Positions 22,260-35,382 of a stretch of 64,000 bases of DNA are shown here, one piece after another. The DNA is taken from assembly GCF_001659605.2 (NCBI RefSeq), contig NC_035177.2, forward strand, positions 32,814,136-32,878,135. Reading direction: 5' to 3'. The notes under the pieces are model-generated. The model saw nothing but the letters and a program-made list of their open reading frames with translations. It was not told the DNA's origin and searched no databases. Origin of the DNA: Manihot esculenta. Its lineage: Eukaryota; Streptophyta; Magnoliopsida; Malpighiales; Euphorbiaceae. How positions within the stretch are numbered: the stretch's first letter is position 1; each line of letters starts with the position of its first letter. Both the position numbers and the translations under genes were made by a program.

Positions 22260-25200
22260 ATGTTCTTCTTTCCGACCCAAAGCCTGTTTTCTTTAAACAT
22301 TCTCTGTGCTGTAGTAGTCTTACATGCAATGGTTAAGCTTCTCAGTTTACACAGGACTCATGTCTGCATGTTCATTATGATGATTACTGTTAAAATTTCA
22401 GTTTCTCAGCCTTCTCCAAGTGTCTGCAGCCTTGATTTGCCGTCTTCATTGCCTGATTCTGACACAACTTGCACAGGGAGAGATTGGGGTGGGTTCCTGT
22501 CAGAAAATTGTTGTGGATCATCATTTCCTGCTTACCTCTTTGCTCTGAGTCAGAGGGCAAATCGAACAGGACTCATATTCCTGAATTCTGATGAGCAAAG
22601 GAGTTGCCTGGCAAAAATGGAGAAATCTGAACCGGATGTTTTGAGTTGTGGGATTGACAAGCTTACAAGTGGAGGTGGAGGCTGTTCTGACATCTCTGTT
22701 GCTAATGCTACACATAGGTTAGGTAGAAATCTGAAAAGTTTAACTCAAAATTGCAAATTTGAAGGTTCTGAAGAAGAGTTTGATCAATTCTGCATTTCCT
22801 GTGTAAGGAGTTGGCAGGAAATTGGACAGGAGCATTCCATTTCCTCCAATGGAACTGATGTCTGCAGATTTGCAGTGCTGATATCACTAACAAGTACTAG
22901 GATCCATGATGAATCTTATATCCATAGAGTTTACAAATGCCTGGAGAATCAAAAGAATCAAAATAACAACATTGGTGATATTGGTAAGTAGCTTAGATGA
23001 AACTCAAATTGTTCCACAGGATCATGATTTTCGATTTCATTTAAGATTTGCTTCAATTTGTCAGATGCAGCAGAATCTGCAGAACCAGAAGTCAAAAAGA
23101 AGCACAAAATTAGTACAGGTATTTCAGTTTCAGTCTTACATTTTAGGGTAAATTATTATCAAGTCCTTTAGTTTTTATGAAATTAACTATTTTGTCCCTA
23201 TTTCAAAATTACTCAATTAAAACTTGCCTTATATTTTATAAAATCCAACTCTTTAGTATTTATGTTAAAAAAATCCATTAGCTGCCTCAAATTATTTAAA
23301 CTATTTAGTCTCTGTAGTTTTAAATATTCATACTATTTAGTCTCTCTGATCAAAACTAAAATAAATTGACTAATAGTTTCTTTGACAAAAAGACTAAATA
23401 GTTTGATTTACAAAATATAGGAGATGTTTTCATTAACTGATTTTGAAATAAGAATAAACCAGTTAATTTTTTAAAAACCTAGGGACTGAAAAGTAATTCT
23501 CCCTATATTTTAAATTAGCAAATATCCTCAAGCTCCAAGGAATGTCTGATGTTCTTTCTGACCATGGACCATTATTTACCTGGAAACAGGCATCTGGATC
23601 CTAACTGGGTGCTTCATTGTTGCTGCTGTGATACTTATAACTATTGCCACCAAGTTTTCCAGAAGATGTCATAAATCAAAAAAGCCACTCAAAAACAATG
23701 GTTAGACCCAAAAAAATTTCATTCCCAGATGAACAATAATGCCTTTTGCATGAAAATATTCTCATTCTGCAAATTCAATTGGCAGCCTTTATGAACCTGC
23801 AACTAAAGGAGTCTTCTTTTCCAAAATTTCCACTGAAGGAGGTGTATTATGCCACAAGTAATCTAAGTGACAATAATCTCATTGGTGAAGGAACTGCAGG
23901 TGAGCTTCAAAATGCAACATAGGCTCATTACCTTAATATCTTCCTTTAACAAAGGATCTGCAGAAAATTTGCTCATACTATCATTACGAATCAGGAGAAC
24001 CCACACTGCTATATTTTAGGGTTTATACAACGGTTCCGTAACAGTAATTATAAAATTGTTTCCTTAAATACTACTAAGCCAACAGTTTGACAGTAATTTA
24101 AAATTGTTATAAAGAAAATTCAATTTTTCACTACAAATAATAATATATTTTAATAAATATTTTATTTTATATTTAATAAAATTATAATTTTAGTCGTGCA
24201 AAAATACAAATAAACTACTAAAGCAGACGCAGCGGATTTCAAACTATTACTGTTGATTTATAGTTATAATTTAAATATATAAGGCAATAAAAACCAACCT
24301 TTTTTGTAGTAGTGCCAATAAAATCAAGAGTGTAAATGATCCCGTCTTTCATCACAGCCACCATTAGAGAATGTTACACAGCCGTAATGAAGGAGGTAGT
24401 GAGTAATATTAGTAGAAAGTATCACTGAACAAGTCTTCTTAATGTGGCAGGAAAGGTATATAAAGGAATACTGTCAAATAATCAGCATGTTGCAATTAAG
24501 CACATCATCAATGATGGAAATGCAGAAACTGTTGTCCGGGAAGTCACGAGCTTATCACACATAACGCATCCGAACCTTGTGGCTTTGCTGGGTTACTGTA
24601 TAAGAGAAGATGAGTGTTTCCTTATCTATGAGTTTTGTCCTAATGGAAATCTATCTGAGTGGATATTTGGTATTCCCTTCTGCATATCAATTTTTTGCTC
24701 TAGTTTCTGGTTTATTCAATCAGTTCTGATTAATGGAAATTTGCTTAACAACAGGGAAGGATAAGTTTCTATCTTGGATTCAACGGCTTGAGATTGCAGT
24801 TGACAGTGCTCGCGGTCTGCAGTTTCTCCATTCATACTCAGAAGGCTGCATTGTTCACCGCGATATCAAGGTCTGTCTCAAGAATCTAATTCTCGTCCTG
24901 GTTCATCACCATGCAGTATCTCCTATAATTGTGACAAGCATGGTGTTTAGTTTTTTTTAGAACATTTCTCCTGGATACACAAATTCTACGAAATGTTAGC
25001 TTTTTCGTGTTCGTGTGGAGTGCTAAAACTACTTGATCTGCACTAAAGTAACTTCTGCAGATTGGATAGAACCTAGCAAGTCAGCCTTATCTAGAAACTA
25101 TGCCCACATTTATATCCCTTAGAAGTTGATAAATAAATAACATCTTGAAAGAACATACTCGAGTTCATAATGGTTCGTGCAAGCAGATCTATTTGCATAC

Positions 25201-25899
25201 TATGCTCTGCATGGTTAGATTTTTGCCTTAACTCAGCAAGCACTCTTCAGACAGTTTCACCCAGAAAATTAAGAGCTCTCTATTTTCTGACAGCTCCAAA
25301 CATTTTTCCGTTTTGCAGCCAACGAACATTCTCCTAGGTCCAAATTTTGATGCAAAGCTCTCAGACTTTGGGTTGTCTAAGGTAATCAACCAGGGTGAGA
25401 CCTATGCAAGCTCAGAAGTAAGAGGAACATTCGGTTACGTCGATCCTGAATACAAAAGTAACCGCCAAGTCAATTCGTCCGGCGATGTTTACAGCTTTGG
25501 CATAGTACTTCTGCAAATCCTCTCAGGGAGGAAGGTTATAAATATGAATCTGAATAAACCAATGCCATTGGATAAAATGGTCAGGACCATCATTCATCAT
25601 TGTTTCTTCATTCTAGATTAATTTTTGAACAATGCTTTTAATTTGTTTCTGCTTCCCAGGCAAAATGCCTTACTAGAGGAGGCAGCATAATAGACTTTGC
25701 AGATCCTAAGCTGGATGGAGAGTACTCAGCAGAAGCTTTTGTTCTTACATTTGAACTGGCACTGTCATGCACTGCACTTCAACAACAACGACCATCGATG
25801 GATCGGGTTGTTGCGCAATTAGAAGAAGCCCTTAATGCATCAACAAGGGCAAAAGCCTCTACTCCTGAAGCTACACCTATTCGGCTATTGATTTCGTAG
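22260..25899 (+). CDS. Receptor-like kinase, probably SPARK-type (612 aa, 8 exons)
   Basis: Membrane receptor kinase. Exons: 22260-22983, 23065-23118, 23590-23700, 23786-23899, 24451-24669, 24755-24870, 25319-25579, 25660-25899. All introns are GT-AG and the frame is open for 612 codons. The first exon gives an amino-terminal hydrophobic segment, then a Cys-rich ectodomain (residues about 50-230) resembling the SPARK domain of ARK/KIN3-type kinases. A transmembrane helix (about 262-285, WILTGCFIVAAVILITI) follows. The kinase has the Gly loop GEGTAGKVYKG (from about 330), Lys351, Glu365, HRD 442-444 and DFG 462-464, so it should be an active RD kinase. An in-frame ATG at codon 24 (22329) is an alternative start. 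SPARK assignment is by eye; the ligand is unknown. Confidence 0.85.
23145..23503. mobile_element. MITE with about 50 bp terminal inverted repeats, in intron 2 of the kinase
   Basis: The left end AGGGTAAATTATTATCAAG and the right end, read in reverse complement (GGGAGAATTACTTTTCAG), align for roughly 50 bp. Flanks TACATTTT (left) and TATATTTT (right) are a likely 8 bp, or 9 bp if extended, target duplication with one change. No coding capacity. Long TIRs and this duplication size point to Mutator-like or hAT-like origin. Confidence 0.65.
24004..24314. mobile_element. CACTA-type MITE in intron 4 of the kinase (311 bp)
   Basis: The left end CACTGCTATATTTTAGGG and the right end in reverse complement (CACTACTACAAAAAAGG) match the CACTACTACAA ends of plant CACTA (En/Spm) elements. 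The flanking 3 bp are CCA on both sides (24001-24003 and 24315-24317), the expected CACTA duplication length. It has no transposase and is fully inside an intron. Confidence 0.75.
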
Positions 25900-25971
25900 T
25901 GGAAGTTTCTTTAAATTTTCAGATACTTGTAAGAATGCTTTGTAAAAGCATTCAAGTAGTTTATCTGTTAC

Positions 25972-25977
25972 AATAAA
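25972..25977 (+). terminator. Poly(A) signal of the receptor kinase
   Basis: AATAAA about 75 bp after the stop codon. Confidence 0.45.
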
Positions 25978-26671
25978 CTTGACGGATAAGGCGATTTTTT
26001 ATAGTTTATCCATCAATTTTTTATAGTTCTACATCTACGAACCAACCTTGTATATTAAACAAATCGTTTTTTTCGCTCAGTGCCAGCAATTCTACTATTA
26101 TTAGTGAACAGTAATGGAATATTTGGATCAGCTAAAAGCCTAAAACATAGTACTATTCTCTTCTTGTGGATAGTCCCACAACTACAGTTGATTCAAAATT
26201 TCATTCTTCCATGAATATAACTGTTTGAATGCATTACTATAGTGTCAAAGCGCACTGCTTCGAAAAGTGCGCTGGGTTTAAATGAATACTCAGATCTCAG
26301 ACTTAAAATGGATGATAATAAGCTGAGGCTTGCAGAATTGAAGTTAGTGCTCTGCCCCTGAGATGCTGAAAGATATTACCAGAGATACATGGTTTTGGAA
26401 TCAAATGGACAGACATGATAGATGTGAAGAGACTAACACTAAATCATTATAACAGGATCAGCAAATCAAGAAAATACACCATGGCAATCAACCATAACGA
26501 AGGCAACAAATCAGCCTGCAAAGGAAAAAGAACTTCGGCAGAACATTTAAGCTGAAGACAAGATATTGACATTTAAAACACTAATTTGCTTTATTAAATA
26601 GAATGTCAAGCTTTATGACATGGATGTTCATCTTAAATGATGTGAAATAGAAAGCTAGAAGTAAGAAGATA
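25978..26671. other. Convergent spacer between the receptor kinase and ALDH
   Basis: The two genes end toward each other here. It should hold both 3' untranslated regions. No other gene seen. Confidence 0.5.
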
Positions 26672-29600
26672 TTACAACCATGCTGGGTTTTTCAAAGCAA
26701 ACACAACAGCCTTAGTCTGCAAGTAGTTGCTGAGGCTGTAAATGCCCTTTTCTCTGCCCAGGCCGCTCATCTTGTATCCACCAAAAGGAATTGCAGCATC
26801 AAAAATATCATAGCAGTTAATCCATACTGATCCAACTCGTAATGCACGAGTTAAGAAGTTGGCAGTGTCTATGTTCTGAGTGAAAACTCCAGCTGCCAGT
26901 CCATAGCGAGAAGCATTTGCCCTTCTAACCACTTCGTCAAGATCCCTATCACATGAATTAACCATTAACCAAGGTTGGTTAAAAGGAAATAAAACTCTCA
27001 TGATTCAAAAGCACAGTCACAGTATAATTCAGGTTTTGGGGGTTTTTCCAATTATATATTATGACTTTGAGTAGCCCATTTCTATGTTTGCCTTACATTT
27101 CAACAAAATGATAGCATGAACATATGAAAGCCTGAACTCGAAAAGCTTCTGAAACAATATCACTAACTTATGAACCGAATAAATAAAACCAGAAGCATAA
27201 GATACAATTACAAAAACATGCTAAGTTCAAGATGCATTAGACTATTAGCCTGACAATTTATGGCTTACTTGTACTTTAAGATGGACTGTACTGGGCCAAA
27301 GATCTCATCCTGTGCTATCAACATGTCATCCTGATTACCAAGGGTCAAAATCATATTAGTTGTATTGTTCAGCTGTTAATTGCTGCATCAGAAAGGATAA
27401 AAACAGTACCTTAACGTTTGAAAAAACAGTTGGCTGAAGATAATAGCCCTTAGAGCCACATCTATCACCCCCAATTTCAAGCGTAGCACCACTTTCAATA
27501 CCAGACCTTATATACGAAAGGATCTTCTGAAATTGTTGCTCATCAATCTAAATTATTGACAGAGATAGATAACAGTATAAGTATCATTATCTCAGACATG
27601 ATGAAATATTCGGCACTTGTCAAGGCATATGTTAGGACATGATTGTCAAATGCAACAATAAAAAGGGATTTTTTTAGAGGAAAACAAAAATAGACTGCAA
27701 GTGGAAATCATAAAATGAATAAATTATGAGAAATAAGAACTTGTTGATTCTTTTTCCTTCGAACAAATTTTTATTTTGGCTCTTAACAGGTAGGATGGTA
27801 TTTGGCAGGAATTGAGAATCATGAGGTAATGTGATATGGTGGGAGTATTGGTTACCTGAGGACCTTGTTGAACCCCCTTCTGAAAAGGATCTCCAACTAC
27901 ACGTTTTGAAGCACAGGCCTTTGCTTTCTCTACAAATTCATCATACACGCGTTCATGTACAAAAGTTCGAGACCCAGCACAACAACATTGACCCTGCAAA
28001 GTATAACTATTAGTACCAAGGTACAACAAAATATCGTTCACGACGCCTGGCTATTAATTCTATAGTTGTCGATGCACGAAACCTGGTTAAAGAACAAGGC
28101 CAAATGTGCAAGCTCTGCAGCTTGATCAACGTCAGCATCCTCACACACAATAAAAGGAGATTTTCCTCCAAGTTCTAAAGTCACTGACTTGAGATTACTC
28201 TTTGCAGCCATTTCAAGTATTTTCTGACCAGTCCTAGTTGATCCAGTGAACGCAAGCTGTGAAGAGAGTTAAAGCCTGTCATCATGCAGTAGTAGCCCAC
28301 TTATGCAGGTAACGGAAGGGAAGTACTAAAAGGCAGTATTGTTTTTAAGCAATTTTGCATAATGGGATCGCAAGTAACTCAGATATGATTGATTACCAAT
28401 CATTGATCTTGAGGTTGAGTCAAATTATGTTAAAATATTTAAGGAAGAGCTCTAGTCAACTCAGTGTTTGATTCATAAAAGTAATTCGATGTTTGAAAAT
28501 CACCTTGTCGACATCCATGTGATTACAGAGAGCTTCACCAGCAGGAATACAGCCAGGGACCACACTTACAACCCCAGGAGGAAGCCCAGCCTGTATTACA
28601 AAATAAATTTAACTACTGATTGACAACTTTGAAAAGTATCTGGATGTGAGTACAAATAACTATGGGAGAACAATATAAGATATGTTCTGGGGATATATGC
28701 TTATGACAAGACATTTTACGTTAAAAATTATCATATGGAACATATTTCACCTCATACAGCAGGCTTGTCACATATAGAGCAGATAATGGTGTTTGCGATG
28801 CTGTCTTCAGGACAACCGTATTAGCACATGCTAATGCAGGGCCGATTTTCCAAGAATACATTAGAAGAGGAAAATTCCATGGAATGATCTGTCCTGCAAC
28901 ACCAATAGGTTCATGCAAGGTCTGCACATGGTGTGGTCCATCACCTGGAATTGTGAGACCATGAATCTTGTCTGCCCAACCTAGAGTACATCAAAGGAGT
29001 CTTAGAATGCTAAACCCCTTCAAAAAAATGGGAATTATAAACACATATAAGCATATAAGAAGTTGATATAGATTTATATTTTCCACCTACCAGCATAATA
29101 TCGGATCTTACGTACCAACATTGGTACTTCAACATTTGCAACTTGGTCATAAGGCTTTCCACTATCCCATGTTTCAAGTGCTGAAACTTTATCCAAGTTT
29201 TTTTCAATCAAATCAGCAAATCGCAACAGGATGCATGATCGTTCCTGAATATGTTTAAAAGCTAAATATCAGGCAAAAGTTTCTACATAACATAAATCCC
29301 CAACATTCAATATCTCCTTCCTATTGATCCAATGAAATGCTAGAGGCATGAACAGCCAATATGTCACATTCTTACATAAGCAGTCATTCTCGGCCATGGT
29401 CCTTCATCAAATGCTTTGCGAGCAGCTGAAACTGCCCGGTTTATGTCTTCAGTATCAGCTTCAGCGACATAGGCTATTACGTTTCCTGTCCTAGGATCCA
29501 ATGTTGAATATGTTTTCCCTGAACACACAGAAATTTTCACAAATAAGTTTCATGCATTGATTTCACTAAAACAACTATTTTCATCAGGATGCTCATTAAA

Positions 29601-30240
29601 CTCCTTAACAGCTAGAAGATTTATAATCAATATATCAAAGGATATTTAGGAGACCAACCTGATGCTGCATCAACGAATTTCCCATCAATTAGAAGCTGGT
29701 TGTACTCTATCTTAACAGAAGGATTGATGGGTTTCTCAATTGAAGCAGATGTAGTAAACCTATTGATGCCTCTTCCCCAGACGGAACATAGACCTGAAAA
29801 TCAAGATTACCCAATTTCTCAGTGAATATTCCATCTGAGAAACAAGAATTCTGCATATACTCCAACAATTAAAGACAATGTATATCAGTTTTTCAATATG
29901 GCAAATTCAAATCCCCAAGACTCTGTTTGATAGTAAAATTAGCATTCAATTTGCTTCAACTAGAGAGGGATAGAAAGCAGCCATCTTTACAAAATAACAA
30001 TGCATGTAAGAAAATCCCATGGGATCATGATCACAGATGTAGATTTTGAAGACATGAATATGCATGCATATACACACTTTTACACGTAATAGTCACATGA
30101 TGGCTATTGCCAATGGCAGATCAAAGCAATAACACATAGAGACATGAGAGGACGAAGAAGAGGTTACCGAAAGAACTTGAAGAAGAAGAAGTAAAGGGGG
30201 AAGAGAGGGAGAGAAGAAATGAGAGCTTTCGAGAAGCCAT
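26672..30240 (-). CDS. ALDH2B: Mitochondrial aldehyde dehydrogenase, ALDH2B type (535 aa, 11 exons)
   Basis: NAD-dependent aldehyde dehydrogenase, probably oxidising acetaldehyde in the mitochondrion. Minus-strand exons: 30168-30240, 29659-29793, 29376-29518, 29091-29244, 28751-28980, 28504-28590, 28083-28256, 27856-27993, 27410-27547, 27269-27330, 26672-26945. All join in frame with GT-AG introns to 535 codons, the usual ALDH2B length. The first exon is a Ser-rich, Arg/Lys-containing leader ([14 protein letters not shown]) fitting a mitochondrial presequence. The catalytic Glu is Glu302 in LELGGKSP and the nucleophile is Cys336 in GQCCCAGSR. The motifs [18 protein letters not shown] and EIFGPV are intact. 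The mitochondrial ALDH2B group is favoured over cytosolic ALDH2C by the leader. Confidence 0.93.
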
Positions 30241-30318
30241 GATTATACTGTCACACAGAGGATGTGCTTGAAGATTTATATCTTAACCTCTTTTATCTTT
30301 TTTTTAGGAGACTGCTTC

Positions 30319-30326
30319 TATTTATA
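30319..30326 (-). promoter_or_regulatory. Probable TATA box of the ALDH gene
   Basis: Minus-strand TATAAATA about 80 bp upstream of the ATG. Confidence 0.5.
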
Positions 30327-30329
30327 ATA

Positions 30330-31870
30330 TACTTATATACTTAATTTACAATAATATTTCATCCCTTCCATCAAAAAATAATTTTTTTATTAACTTTTTA
30401 ATTATATTATTTTTAAAATCATTAAATTTTATTAAATATTAAAAATATTTTTAAAAAATAAAAATAAAATAAAATTATAATAATTAATTTATATTTTATT
30501 ACAGTATAAAAAAATCAACATTAATTTTAACATAATTAAAAAATAAAAAAATAAAATTTAATACAATTCATCCTTACTTTTTTTAATCATAAATAAATTT
30601 AGTTTTTATAATTTTAATATTTATAATTTCTTTAATTACAGATTAAAAGTAAAAAATAAAATTAAAAACAAAAATAAAAATGAAAAAGGCATCATCCAAA
30701 TTATTCGGAATGTAAGTAATTTTGGTTTTGTTTCCCCTTTTCTGTCCACAAGATAACGTCCCCTCTCTTTTTTCCTTCTCGGTCTCCCCCCTCTAATTGT
30801 ATAGATTACGCAGATGACTATTTCAACCAATCTCCTCAGGATTAGGAACCCAAATCCTGCTTTTGCCCCAACGCCCCCCGGGGATTCCTTGTCCTACCAA
30901 TCCATAATATACTAGAATTTAAATAAATTTATTCTAAATTCAATTAAAAATTATTTTTCTGTCAAAATAAATAAATAAGAACATAATCTGATTAAAAATA
31001 TAAACTACTTTGTAAATTAATAAAATTTGAAATAAATATGTTAAATTCATGAAATTAGAAAAGAAATATATAAATAAGCATGCTCAATCCAAGTGATGCC
31101 CCACTTGATTGTTGAGATAAAATATGGATTAAGTTGACAAATAAGATATATGGAAATAAATTAAGTATTTTGAACCATCTTTCCTAATTAAGATATTATT
31201 TTATTCATGGATATAGATACTAAAATGAACCAAATTAATTTCTATTAAAGAAATGGGAGAATTCCTCTTTTCTATGGTAACTCAAATTCCATTTAAAAAG
31301 ATTAAAAATCAAATACCATTACACAAGAATACACTCACCTGTTTTTAGCTAGAAATGCCTTGGATTTGTATTCTATACTAGCACCAACGGCAGTAATAAT
31401 GCAATTTTTTTTAATAAATTACCCTTTATGTTCAAAATTTTAGTTTATTTCGGTAATTATATTTTTAAAATTTAATATTTAAATATTTTTATAATCAGTT
31501 TATCCAAATTAAAAATTATTCTATTTTTAATTCTATTAGTCAATGAGTCAAGACGAGAACAAACATTTTAAATATCTAAAAAAAATATTTATATGAATAC
31601 ATAAATTACTGTTAATACGGATGAAATACTATAATTTGAATAAATTATATTTTATTTCCTGATATTTTCATGTAATTAACAGATTAATTTTTATATTTTT
31701 AAAATTAAAATTTTAAATTTCTTCGTATTTAATACATTTAAAATTATAATTATCCTATTTATTATATACATTAATTTAAAATTAATGGCTAATCAAACTT
31801 TTAAAAATATAATTTTTTTCTTAAAATACTTTTTATAAAATTTTATAATATGCTCAAAACTGTTTTGGGT
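30330..31870. other. Intergenic DNA upstream of ALDH
   Basis: AT-rich with one richer patch (about 30715-30900). The 64-residue minus frame there has no recognisable domain. No gene seen. Confidence 0.45.
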
Positions 31871-31944
31871 GTTTCACTCTGAGCCTGGTGCTCCCTATTT
31901 TATAATCTTTCGGCACTTCACTCTGAATAGCGCTTTCTTAAGAA

Positions 31945-32068
31945 GCGCCAAGTTCTCCCTATAAAATTCCCACTCCGACCCTTAATCCTCCCTTCCCTTA
32001 TTCAAATTAATTAAAAAAGCGTCAAATTCTCCCTATAAAATTCCCACTCCGGTCCTCAATCCTCCCTC
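31945..32068. repeat. 74 bp-spaced tandem duplication
   Basis: A roughly 50 bp block starting GCGCCAAGTTCTCCCTATA at 31945 recurs at 32019 as GCGTCAAATTCTCCC..., 74 bp later, with a few changes. Confidence 0.7.
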
Positions 32069-33654
32069 TTCCATTCTACCTCCCTCTCCTCATTCTAATT
32101 AAATTTTCTAACTCTCTCATTTATTTTAATCTCACAATTTCATATTCAATTTTCTAAAGTAAATTATTTAGTTGAATAATATTTAACTAAGTAATACAAT
32201 TATTGTCTTATATTTTAATTAATTTTTTACTATATTTAGAAGTAATTAATTTTTATATTAGCTAATTTTTTTTAATAAAATTTTATTATTTTTTTATTAA
32301 CGGATAACAACTATTTATATCATACCCAAAATATTAAGAGATAAGTTTACAAAAATAGAGTTAAAAAAATATGAAAAAAAGTATACGAGTTAAGAATAGA
32401 AAGCCGCAGAAATTTATTTCAACACGCTTAATGATTGAATTATTATTTGAAATAAATTATTTGTTTTAGTTATAATGTACGAGACAAATAAATGATTGAT
32501 GCATTACTCGAAACAGTCCCACTAAGTTATTTTAAAATTTTAAGCACTATTTAGATAAAATTTGAGGCAAAATTCAAAATAAAAAATAATTTTAATTTAT
32601 TAATTACTTATTTTTGTATATATGAAAATTTGCATCGTATATGTAAAATAGCCTTTTCCTATAAAAAAAAATATTCTAAAAGAGAAAAATAAAAATTAAA
32701 AAGTACGTAATGAGTAAAACTAGTATAATTTTGATAATAATATTATTTTTATAGGTGAAGGAGGCTGTAGAAATTATGAGTTAAATATTTTTTTATTATT
32801 TAGAGCAAAGGAGGGGAATAATATACATTTTGGCTAAATTAGATTTGGGAAATACAAGAAAAGAAAATAAAAAAAAATTAAATATATTATTGAGTTAAAA
32901 AATTAGAACTTGTTATATATAATCTTTTTATTGTGCCTTCTATTATACTCTTTTATTTATGTTTATAAAATAATTAATATTATAAGTTAATAAAAATTTT
33001 GTATATTAATTAAAAATAATTTTTAGTAAGTTAACTAAATTTTTTTAATTTTTAGTTATTTATTTAAATATATTATAAAATAAAAAAGATTTTCATTTAA
33101 ATAATTTAATAAGTTAATAAGTTAATGAATTTTTTTAATTTTATAATAATTAAAATAAAATAAAAAATATTTTGTAGATAAAATGTTTAAATTTTTTATG
33201 GTAATTATAAATAATATTAGAAGTTGACAAAATTTATTTTTATTTATTTATTTGAATTTTGAAATAAAAATATTTAGTAGATAAAATATTTAAAATTTTT
33301 ATATATTAATTATAAAAAATATAAAATTTTAGAGTCTACGCTGTGCCACTTATACTCTTCACGGCAAAGAATCTGCTATGAAAAGTGATAGAGAATCTCT
33401 ACCATAAGTAGAAGACCAAGCATGGCAATACTCATAGTGACACCAAGTTTGCCATGAAGAGACTTTTTCATGGCAAAAATAATTATTTTTCACCTTTTAA
33501 ATTTATGTCCGTACAAAATAATAAATTTTACCTTTTTACATTATTTTATCTATACAGTTTATATGTGAGTCATACTTTAATGATGTGGTAGATAATATAT
33601 TAGATTATTGTCAAAAAAAATAATTATGGCGATCGGTTGCCACTTATTTATTTT

Positions 33655-34500
33655 CATATTATAGATTGGCATCACCTTGATAGAGTACTGCGACAGTTTG
33701 GATTAACTCAATCTATTCCACCATCACGTCAAACAAATGATATGTATAGAATAAAATTAATATTTTTAGCTACAATTGGATGACCGAACATCAACACAGA
33801 GTTGCTATTTGGAAATCTAGGCACCAACGAATAGCTGGCAATATTCTTCTAACTCAACTTTTACATTTCATTCACAATATATAGAATGGTATAGACGGAT
33901 TACACGTCAATGCGCATCTTAAAAGGTGCATCAATTGGAGCACTAATAACATTATATTTCTTTATTTATTATAAAAATTATTAAAATATTTATATCTTTT
34001 TATTATTATCTTAATAAATATATTTTATAAAAGGATGGTTTGAAAAACTGCTATTTACGAACGAGTGAAGTTCGTTACCGGACCATGGATAAGATTGAAA
34101 GTATAGTTAATTTAATGTTTGATCACATTTTTCAAATACCACCTCTATGACTAGTCTCACCTTTTCAAATTCCAACCAATTCCAGATGATGTACATGACG
34201 CGCTCTTAGCCTTTAGGAACACTCTAAGATATTGTCGTCAAAGTATCAAGCTTTTAAGGGAGATGAAGATTCCACGACCTAAACCAAATCTCTTATGTGA
34301 CGCAAATACAATCACTAATTATATTCCATCCATATGACTCATACATAGAATTGAGCCAATCTTCACTCATGCCCAATTATGGAGATGATTATTATTAGAA
34401 TCAGAATGGACGCCAGGACATTCTTCTACACCTTATCAGTCATTTACTCCAACTCTTTACAATTACGATCAAACTGAAGGAGAAGACATGGCTAGCATGT
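33655..34500 (+). pseudogene. Plant mobile domain (MAIN/MAIL-like) gene remnant
   Basis: Broken plus-strand frames read DWHHLDRVLRQFGL followed by TQSIPPSRQTNDMYRI, the typical core of the plant mobile domain found in MAIN-like proteins and related transposon proteins. Sequence compatible with the following W/R-rich part continues after frameshifts (33760-33960), and further coding-like pieces extend to about 34500. Stops and shifts are frequent, so it is dead. The protein family is inferred from this motif only. Confidence 0.6.
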
Positions 34501-34660
34501 CATTCGACTTCTTCTCTCTTATACATACACATATTCTATCAAAGTCTATTTTTCTTGTATTTCCCGACAATCACCGGATAATCTCTCGAGTCAACTTAAC
34601 TTATTTTCTTTAGATTTTTCTGAGTTGTTTTCTTCAACCCCTTATTAGGGATTTTGGCTT

Positions 34661-34930
34661 TGCAATTAAGGATCTAGTTGTTGGAGAGAGTTCAAGTTAT
34701 CGATCTCAATTTTCTGATTTAAATCTATTTATAGCAGACGATGATATTAAAAATTTTGAGAAGAATTAATGGGATTTGCAATTAAGGATCTAGTTGTTGG
34801 AGAGAGTTCAAGTTATCGATCTCAATTTTCTGATTTAAATTTATTTATAGCAGACGATGATATTAAAAATTTTGAGAAGAATTAATGGGATTTGCAATTA
34901 TTAAAAATTTTGAGAAGAATTAATGGGAGT
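34661..34930. repeat. 116 bp tandem repeat, two full copies and one deleted copy
   Basis: TGCAATTAAGGATCTAG starts at 34661 and 34777, exactly 116 bp apart, and the two copies are almost identical. A third begins at 34893 but jumps after TGCAATTA to the repeat's last section. The near-identity shows recent duplication inside an otherwise decayed element. Confidence 0.9.
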
Positions 34931-35330
34931 CATCATTTAATGAATGTTGTTACAATACAAGGTGCTCTTAAGAGAGGAGACCACGACAGTGTATTACGAA
35001 TGGTAACCTATATGGTCATCCTTGAAGGTCATCTAGAATATTTTTATTATTAATTTTACATAATCAAATTTAATTATTCTTACTATTATTATTATTTTTT
35101 AAATTAAATTTAATAAAATTATTATTTTGATTATTATTCTCATTATAAATATTTACTCAAAAGTGAATGAAAAGTTATGAGATAATTGATAAATTAAAAA
35201 AATTAAATTATAAATAAAATAAATAAAATACTTTTAATAAAATCTTTTCAATATTTTAAAAGTTTTTGTTAAATTAAAATTTTAATAAATATAAATAACT
35301 CATGGACTTATGGTTAATAATATATTAAAA

Positions 35331-35382
35331 CTTGTGGGATGTTAGTAAATTTTAAAACTTGTGGGATGTTAGTAAATTTTAA
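35331..35382. repeat. 27 bp tandem duplication
   Basis: CTTGTGGGATGTTAGTAAAT occurs at 35331 and 35358, 27 bp apart. Confidence 0.85.
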
